Source: a virus. Taken from it: a stretch of 45,048 bases of DNA. Of the stretch, positions 40,874-45,048 are shown piece by piece. Each line of letters opens with the position of its first letter. Positions within the stretch are counted from its first letter, which is position 1. The position numbers and the translations under genes were made by a program. Location: positions 1 through 45,048 of IMG/VR virus record IMGVR_UViG_3300031962_000006, one strand, 5' to 3'. The notes beneath the pieces are model-generated. The model had not been told where the DNA came from and searched no databases. It was given only the letters and a program-made list of their open reading frames with translations.

Positions 40874-42620
40874 CTTTGACGGGCTATCTTTCCGTGTGCT
40901 GTTGCCGGAGGCTGACCTTGAAGAACAACTTGAGAAGCTGCCAGGTGTGAAGAGTCCTTCACGCCTGGAACCAGCTTGGAAAATACCAGCATTACCTTTG
41001 CATGTGCAAAGGCTGAGCAAGTTGCCACTACGTTGGAACGAGAAAGCTGCACAACAAGGACGCTTTCTCATAGCTGAGGCAGCCAGCCGATTAGAGCTAA
41101 GCAAAGCTACTGTCAGTGAGCTTGACTTCACTGGCTTTGGTTTAGACTTACACGGCTATCAAAAAGCTGGTGTTGAATACCTGCTTAAAGCTAAGCGTGT
41201 ATTGTTAGCTGATGAAATGGGGCTTGGCAAAACAGCACAAGCCCTAGCTTTCTTATTTAAAGAGCCTGCTGCTTATCCAGCATTAGTTATCACTCCTGCT
41301 AGTCTCAAATACTGGTGGAAGCAAGAGGGCGAGCGTTGTTTGCCTGGTAAACGTTTCGCTGTATTAGACTCTAAATTCAAGCCTCTTGATATTCAAATGG
41401 CTGATGTAGTTGTCACAAACTACGATCTCTTGGCTGCCGGTTGGGAGACGCCAGAAAAGAAACAAGTGAAGCTGACGGCTTTAGGTGAGGCGTTATTAGC
41501 TCACCCCTTCCAAGCTATCATCCTTGAGGAAATGCACGCCGTTAAAAGCCATGCAGCGCAGCGTACTAAGGCTGTACGTAAATTAGCTGAGGGTAAAACA
41601 TATCGCATTGGTATTACCGGCACACCAGTTACAAATAGACCAGCAGAGCTTGGACCGATACTGCAAATCCTTGGCAGGCTAAACGATCTTGGCGGCTGGA
41701 TGTATTTTATGAAACGATATTGTGCGTCAGCTGCTAATAAATACAATCCATTTGGTGGCAGTCGTAATGAGATTGAATTGAATGAGCGCATGCGTAGCTC
41801 ATTCTATTTGCGTCGCACAAAAGCTGACGTGAAGTTAGAATTGCCACCACTCACCCGCTCGGTGGTACCTGTGCCAATTGATAATAGAAAAGAGTATGAA
41901 TTTGCAGAGAAGCAGGTAATAGAGTGGGTGAAAAAGAAAGCAGAAGAAGATCAAAAGTTCCGAGATGCTATTGCTCACTTGCCGTTAGACACGCAATTAC
42001 TTTTGATTGATGAATACAAACACGACAAGGCACAACGCGCTAAGCGTGCAGAAGCCATGATAAAAATAGGTGCACTGAAACGCATTAGCGCAACGGGTAA
42101 ACTCACTGCTGCTGCTGCTTGGATTGATGATTTTCTCGATAGTGATGAAGCGAATAAGCTTGTTATCTTTGCAACGCATGCAAACATAATCGACGCGTTG
42201 AAAACAAAGTACAAAGATGCGTTGTTAATCACTTCTGATATGTCCTCGCGGGCGCGACAAGATGCAGTGAATAGTTTTCAAGATAATGGTGCAAGATTAT
42301 TAGTTGGTGCATTTGGTACCAGCGCTGGCAGCGCTCCGGCTGCTACAGGATTAACATTAACAGCTGCTTCAAATGTGTTATTCCTTGAGCTTGGCTGGAC
42401 ACCGGCTCATCACGACCAAGCGGAAGCTAGAATCTACAGAATGGGACAAGAGCAACCTTGTAACGCTTATTATTTAGTGGGACAAAATACGATTGAAAAG
42501 AAAATACTTGGGTTGTTGGATAGCAAGCGCGCAATATGCGATGCAATAACTAACGGTGAAATGGTTGATACCACTCCACCGCTCGTAGATTTATTACTGG
42601 AAGAATTAGCTAGTGCTTAA
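40839..42620 (+). CDS. SNF2-family helicase/translocase
   Basis: A 593-residue protein with a short N-terminal domain, then the SNF2 ATPase. LHGYQKAGVEYL begins it, DEMGLGKT (125-132) is motif I, EEMHAVKS (230-237) is motif II with Glu replacing the first Asp of DEAH, and GITGTPVTNR (258-267) is motif III. QAEARIYRMGQ (about 527-537) is motif VI. The layout is like SMARCAL1-type annealing helicases found in phages, which remodel forks. Whether EEMH keeps full ATPase activity is not known. Its end overlaps the leftward gene by 11 bases. Confidence 0.88.
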   Translation: MSLFTQFKNQLDFDGLSFRVLLPEADLEEQLEKLPGVKSPSRLEPAWKIPALPLHVQRLSKLPLRWNEKAAQQGRFLIAEAASRLELSKATVSELDFTGFGLDLHGYQKAGVEYLLKAKRVLLADEMGLGKTAQALAFLFKEPAAYPALVITPASLKYWWKQEGERCLPGKRFAVLDSKFKPLDIQMADVVVTNYDLLAAGWETPEKKQVKLTALGEALLAHPFQAIILEEMHAVKSHAAQRTKAVRKLAEGKTYRIGITGTPVTNRPAELGPILQILGRLNDLGGWMYFMKRYCASAANKYNPFGGSRNEIELNERMRSSFYLRRTKADVKLELPPLTRSVVPVPIDNRKEYEFAEKQVIEWVKKKAEEDQKFRDAIAHLPLDTQLLLIDEYKHDKAQRAKRAEAMIKIGALKRISATGKLTAAAAWIDDFLDSDEANKLVIFATHANIIDALKTKYKDALLITSDMSSRARQDAVNSFQDNGARLLVGAFGTSAGSAPAATGLTLTAASNVLFLELGWTPAHHDQAEARIYRMGQEQPCNAYYLVGQNTIEKKILGLLDSKRAICDAITNGEMVDTTPPLVDLLLEELASA

Positions 42621-42858
42621 TTCCTTCCTCTAATTGTTGATACCGTTCTAAGCTAAGATAGTTCACAAAGCCGCATGACGAGCACGTGAACATCGGCTGC
42701 GTGCAATTGATAAAGCGCACAGCCAATACGCTCTGAAGCGTCACTTCGTTGGTTGCAATGCATTGACGCCTAAAAAGGCGCTCAAAGCTCACAAACCATC
42801 TGCCATCATAGTAGCTGACCGCCCGCACGCACGGGCATATTACAGACTCAATTTGCAT
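42610..42858 (-). CDS. small cysteine-rich, zinc-ribbon-like protein
   Basis: An 82-residue protein starting MQIESVICPCVRAV. CPC at residues 8-10, one Cys in the middle and CTQPMFTCSSCGF (with CxxC) near 58-70 can bind zinc. GGGAGGTAATA lies just before the ATG at 42858; an upstream in-frame ATG lacks this. It converges on the SNF2 helicase gene and is the last gene of the leftward operon. Confidence 0.6.
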   Translation of the reverse strand: MQIESVICPCVRAVSYYDGRWFVSFERLFRRQCIATNEVTLQSVLAVRFINCTQPMFTCSSCGFVNYLSLERYQQLEEGIKH

Positions 42859-42891
42859 TATTACCTCCCGCATGACGGACATGACATGTCG

Positions 42892-42921
42892 CTGTACATA
42901 TCATGATAACGATATGTACAG
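42892..42921. repeat. 11-bp perfect inverted repeat
   Basis: CTGTACATATC (42892-42902) and GATATGTACAG (42911-42921) are perfect complements with an eight-base spacer. The arms begin with CTGTAC, part of the TACTGTACAGTA core, so it may be a related binding site. It lies between two leftward genes. Confidence 0.6.
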
Positions 42922-42926
42922 GGCTG

Positions 42927-42960
42927 TTGGTGCTTGACAAACAGTAAGCACCAAATTTTT
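42927..42960 (+). terminator. rho-independent terminator for rightward transcription
   Basis: TTGGTGCTT (42927-42935) and AAGCACCAA (42946-42954) form a nine-pair stem followed by ATTTTT. It would end the long rightward transcript from the replication genes about 300 bases after the SNF2 gene, after reading through the antisense zinc-protein gene. Confidence 0.72.
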
Positions 42961-42986
42961 ACCAAGTTTTGCAACATGTTTTCTCC

Positions 42987-43241
42987 TTATTTGTTTTCCA
43001 CGATACCTAAATTTCCGCACGCCGAGCAATCACGCTCGTTTTGCGGATCTTCGTCTCTGCGAATCACGCCAGATCCGTGACAATATTCGCAGTCAGCGAG
43101 CTTGTCAGGATCTATTTGCCGTGCCGTTTCCAAGAGCGGCAACACGATTTTCAAGAGATCGTGTCCGCTCTCGTAGAGCGAGTTTTTGTTGACATCTATT
43201 AAGTTGTCAATAAATTGCTGTAATTGGGTTCTGGTTGTCAT
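42987..43241 (-). CDS. small protein with DnaJ-type zinc motif
   Basis: An 84-residue protein. The helical N-terminus (QQFIDNLIDVNKN, LLKIVLPLLETARQI) leads to CEYCHGSGVI and CSACGNLGIV, two CxxC-x-G-x-G units as in DnaJ zinc domains. GGGAGAA precedes the ATG. It may bind nucleic acid or partner proteins. Single short versions such as this are common in phage early operons. Confidence 0.68.
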   Translation of the reverse strand: MTTRTQLQQFIDNLIDVNKNSLYESGHDLLKIVLPLLETARQIDPDKLADCEYCHGSGVIRRDEDPQNERDCSACGNLGIVENK

Positions 43242-43304
43242 GATGTTTTTCTCCCGTTATCCGACTGTAAGTAACTGCTTTTTTTCGAGCCTCGTTTTAA
43301 CTCC

Positions 43305-43517
43305 TTAGGTGGCGTGGGCAGGCATGTACTTGTTTATAATTTTTTCAAAACAACTGCGATCTAAATAGCAGATTTCATTGCAGGCATAAGCGCCTGCAAC
43401 TTGATTTAAATCACTTATTTCGCGTAACTGAGCTTTACTTTTCTCAGGAAAACTTTTAATTACTGAACACGCTTTGAGCGCGTTCTCATGATCTAATCTA
43501 TTAGGTTTGAATTTCAT
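43305..43517 (-). CDS. small hypothetical protein with cysteines
   Basis: A 70-residue protein starting MKFKPNRLDHENAL, helical, with four Cys (KACSVI; YACNEICYLDRSCF). AAGGAG precedes the ATG. No family recognised. Confidence 0.55.
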   Translation of the reverse strand: MKFKPNRLDHENALKACSVIKSFPEKSKAQLREISDLNQVAGAYACNEICYLDRSCFEKIINKYMPAHAT

Positions 43518-43637
43518 GATTTAACTCCTTGCCAGGCGTGGCTGACTTTACTAATCCGATAATCTGTATGTTACCACGTAACTTATCGCGGCCAAGGCGA
43601 TGTTAATGATTTATGTTGTCAATAGTTACGATTTAAT

Positions 43638-44045
43638 CTATGGCTCTGACTTATATTCTTTCAATCTCACATAAGACTTGCCAAGCGGCAAGTCGGAGCC
43701 TAGACTATAACAAGTAAGTTCTAATCTATGAGTTAAAAGTATGTTTAACCGTGCTGCCTGGTCTTTTAAGGCGTTTATATCAGCGCGCAAGGTAGATATT
43801 ACCTCCGGATCAATTTCAGCGCCTTTAACGGGCACAGAGCAGTCTATGGTATTGTTATGATTTACAGCCGGTGAGATTGTACCCTCACTGGCTGTAAGAG
43901 CTTGCTGACAAGCAACACAATAGGACACACCAGTCTCACCACGCGCTTTGCCGCTATTATTCCAAGCAATTACAGCACCAGTATTGATCCTGTGACCACA
44001 CCTAGCGTGAAACGGCTGCGTAGCTAAAGATATTTTCCACTCCAT
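43638..44045 (-). CDS. small protein with CxxC site and coiled coil
   Basis: A 135-residue protein starting MEWKISLATQPFHARCGH. RCGH and SYCVACQQAL could form a Cys/His zinc site. A coiled-coil-like helix (DPEVISTLRADINALKDQAARLN) follows, and the end is basic. The ATG at 44045 has GGAGGT eight bases before it, better than the ATG at 44060. It is the first gene of the leftward operon that starts at the noncoding region. Confidence 0.62.
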   Translation of the reverse strand: MEWKISLATQPFHARCGHRINTGAVIAWNNSGKARGETGVSYCVACQQALTASEGTISPAVNHNNTIDCSVPVKGAEIDPEVISTLRADINALKDQAARLNILLTHRLELTCYSLGSDLPLGKSYVRLKEYKSEP

Positions 44046-44180
44046 TGTTTGTACCTCCAATGTTGACTACCATACTCTACCCTACTGACATCCATACTTC
44101 TACTTTACAACACTAATATAAATATAATTTATAAATACTAGTACTGTACTTACTGTACTAGTACTGTAGTACAGTACTGT

Positions 44181-44214
44181 ACTAGTAAGTCTCTACAGAG
44201 ACTTACTTACTAGT
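44181..44214. repeat. imperfect hairpin in iteron cluster
   Basis: ACTAGTAAGTCTCT (44181-44194) faces AGAGACTTACTTACTAGT (44197-44214), complementary apart from a four-base TACT insertion, with a two-base loop. TACTGTA/TACAGTA units on both sides extend the symmetry, so the whole forms a long imperfect palindrome. Confidence 0.7.
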
Positions 44215-44262
44215 ACAGTAGTACTGTACAGTACTGTACTGTATATTATACTTACTTATATA

Positions 44263-44299
44263 TACAGTAGCGCTTACGCTAAGGCGTAGCGCTACTGTA
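44263..44299. repeat. strong hairpin beside iterons
   Basis: TACAGTAGCGCT-T-ACGC and GCGT-AGCGCTACTGTA form a 16-pair stem with one bulged T and a four-base loop, TAAG. It is GC-rich compared with its surroundings. It may be a replication or termination structure; no T run follows. Confidence 0.72.
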
Positions 44300-44428
44300 C
44301 TGTATACTGTATGTACGATACATATACAAATACATTAAAATCTACTTAAAACAGTACTGTATTGTACAATACGCTTGATAATATCGATATGTCAAGTGAT
44401 AATAGGTAGTAAAGATATGTATAAAGAA

Positions 44429-44462
44429 TATAGAGTATATCTAATGTAAGATATACTCTATA
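44429..44462. repeat. 14-bp perfect inverted repeat
   Basis: TATAGAGTATATCT (44429-44442) and AGATATACTCTATA (44449-44462) are perfect complements around a six-base loop. On the minus strand the next bases are TTCTTTATA, so it could also be a weak leftward terminator. Within the candidate origin it may aid strand opening. Confidence 0.72.
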
Positions 44463-44485
44463 AAAGACTGGAAACGTAAGCTAGG

Positions 44486-44518
44486 ACTGTTACATTAAGC
44501 AGGACATGCTAATCATTA
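44486..44518. repeat. 33-bp dispersed repeat, copy 2
   Basis: Identical to 1873-1905, including the imperfect palindrome ATTAAGCA-GGACA-TGCTAAT. Flanks differ completely, so the conserved unit is limited to 33 bases and probably binds a protein. Confidence 0.75.
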
Positions 44519-44525
44519 TTACATG

Positions 44526-44556
44526 GTTATCCAACATGACCACTCATGTGGATAAC
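44526..44556. promoter_or_regulatory. DnaA box pair in inverted arrangement
   Basis: TGTGGATAA (44547-44555) is the exact complement of the DnaA box TTATCCACA. TTATCCAAC (44527-44535) is a near match facing it, and together they form GTTATCCA-N15-TGGATAAC. Beside iterons and AT-rich DNA this suggests DnaA-aided host initiation. A second exact match occurs by chance in the gene near 6063, so the box alone is weak evidence. Confidence 0.5.
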
Positions 44557-44823
44557 GCTTGAAGTACTTTACAGCTAGCCAGTGCAGGCACAGTCAGCCT
44601 TTTGACACACTTGGAAAGCATCGAGTTTGTTGTCAGTAGTTCTAGTTGTAAAATACATTGTTTTGTTGCCGTAGTCGATATGGTACATTTGCCATTTCCT
44701 CATAACCAATAACATACCTCATATCTTACCAGATACTTTGCGGATTAGCAATACCGGATTCTATACTGACATCTATAGCATAACATACAGCATATCGTAC
44801 TGTGTAGATTGTCAAGGTATGTA

Positions 44824-44869
44824 TCGTATGATACGACTCAGCTTGTCATGATGATGCGTGTATCATACA
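44824..44869. promoter_or_regulatory. pair of related palindromes near right end
   Basis: TCGTAT-G-ATACGA (44824-44836) and TGTAT-C-ATACA (44859-44869) are two palindromes with the shared core GTAT-G/C-ATAC, 35 bases apart from start to start. They lie just before the terminal repeat and the early rightward genes, as paired operators would. Confidence 0.5.
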
Positions 44870-44899
44870 ACGCAACATGCGGGGCGAAGAATTACTAGC

Positions 44900-45048
44900 G
44901 CGTATAGTACGCCAGATGCCATGGGGGGGGTGGGGGATGCCGGTTGTCATACCCCCACTAAACCCCATTCGACAGAAATATATATGGCTAGTCATTTTAT
45001 GGTATCACTTGAAAAAAATATATTTTGGTACCACTGTCATTATGTAAA
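44900..45048. repeat. right copy of terminal direct repeat
   Basis: 149 bases repeat positions 1-150, with eight Gs (44923-44930) where the left copy has nine. In a circular map the noncoding control region runs through this point into the early rightward genes. Confidence 0.9.

Larger units (their letters stand above)
44142..44361. repeat. TACTGTA iteron-like cluster
   Basis: Eleven copies of TACTGTA and four of its complement TACAGTA lie within 220 bases, several overlapping, including AGTACTGTACAGTACT (44220-44235), a perfect 16-bp palindrome. Its 12-base core is the same as in the operator at 10504-10519. Such clusters act as iterons of replication origins or as repressor arrays. Confidence 0.82.
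44046..44899. other. noncoding control region, candidate origin
   Basis: No convincing gene lies between 44046 and the right terminal repeat. The stretch is AT-rich and dense in palindromes: TACTGTA iterons (44142-44361), hairpins at 44181, 44263 and 44429, short perfect palindromes (ACAGTACTGT at 44351, ATTGTACAAT at 44361, ATATCGATAT at 44381), a 33-bp repeat copy, a DnaA box and two further palindromes near the end. Joined to bases 1-198 this makes about one kilobase without genes. Confidence 0.6.

Overview
The window reads as one complete or near-complete tailed-phage genome. The first 150 bases recur at the right end (149 bases, differing by one G in a G run), so the unique length is about 44.9 kb and the molecule is either circular in the assembly or has short direct terminal repeats. 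Gene order and families point to a podovirus-type Caudoviricetes member with a T7-like virion plan: large terminase, portal, scaffold, capsid, tail adaptor, tail nozzle. Strong AGGAGG-type ribosome sites, sigma70-like promoters, Sec signal peptides with AxA sites and a transglycosylase-type lysin suggest a Gram-negative bacterial host; which host cannot be told. No integrase, RNA polymerase or DNA polymerase was seen.

Layout. 1-1405: rightward cluster of small early genes (MerR/AlpA-like HTH, a membrane peptide, a zinc-site protein). 1409-2455: leftward operon of five or six very small genes, most joined by ATGA overlaps, ending in a HicB-like gene with a GC-rich, foldable leader. 2565-2636: one tRNA. 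2659-10396: small genes, then two large fibre-like proteins with Sec signal peptides and a shared N-terminal module, a beta-helix protein and a further exported protein. 10397-10532: a compact switch of two overlapping, opposed promoters plus a 16-bp palindrome. 10533-12408: regulators and small genes. 12356-19068: a GNAT-like protein and the internal/ejection proteins. 19372-32792: packaging, head and tail genes, including a tail nozzle that carries an inserted seven-repeat virginiamycin-B-lyase-like propeller. 32797-35780: small basic proteins, membrane proteins, a papain-like protease and a lysozyme-like lysin. 35844-42620: recombination and replication genes (Bet/RecT, Gam/Gp157-like, RusA, PriCT-2 plus DnaB-like helicase, SNF2 helicase). 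42610-44045: a leftward operon of small, mostly cysteine-rich proteins.

44046-45048 plus 1-198 has no convincing gene. It holds fifteen copies of TACTGTA or its complement in 220 bp, several strong inverted repeats, a consensus DnaA box and a second copy of a 33-bp repeat. This is the best candidate for the replication origin and main control region. The same TACTGTA/TACAGTA palindrome overlaps the start of the promoter of the HTH gene at 10533, which suggests one regulator links the 10.5-kb switch to the origin region.

The genes imply a phage that recruits the host replisome at its own iteron-like origin, uses RecT-type annealing and RusA resolution, packages through a terminase/portal system, and lyses with holin-like proteins and a transglycosylase. 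The oddest elements are the exported fibre-like proteins, the Vgb-like propeller in the nozzle, the papain-like protease, the 41-unit GGC-NNC hexamer repeat and the possible cobalamin-riboswitch-like leader. All functions here were read from sequence patterns without database searches.
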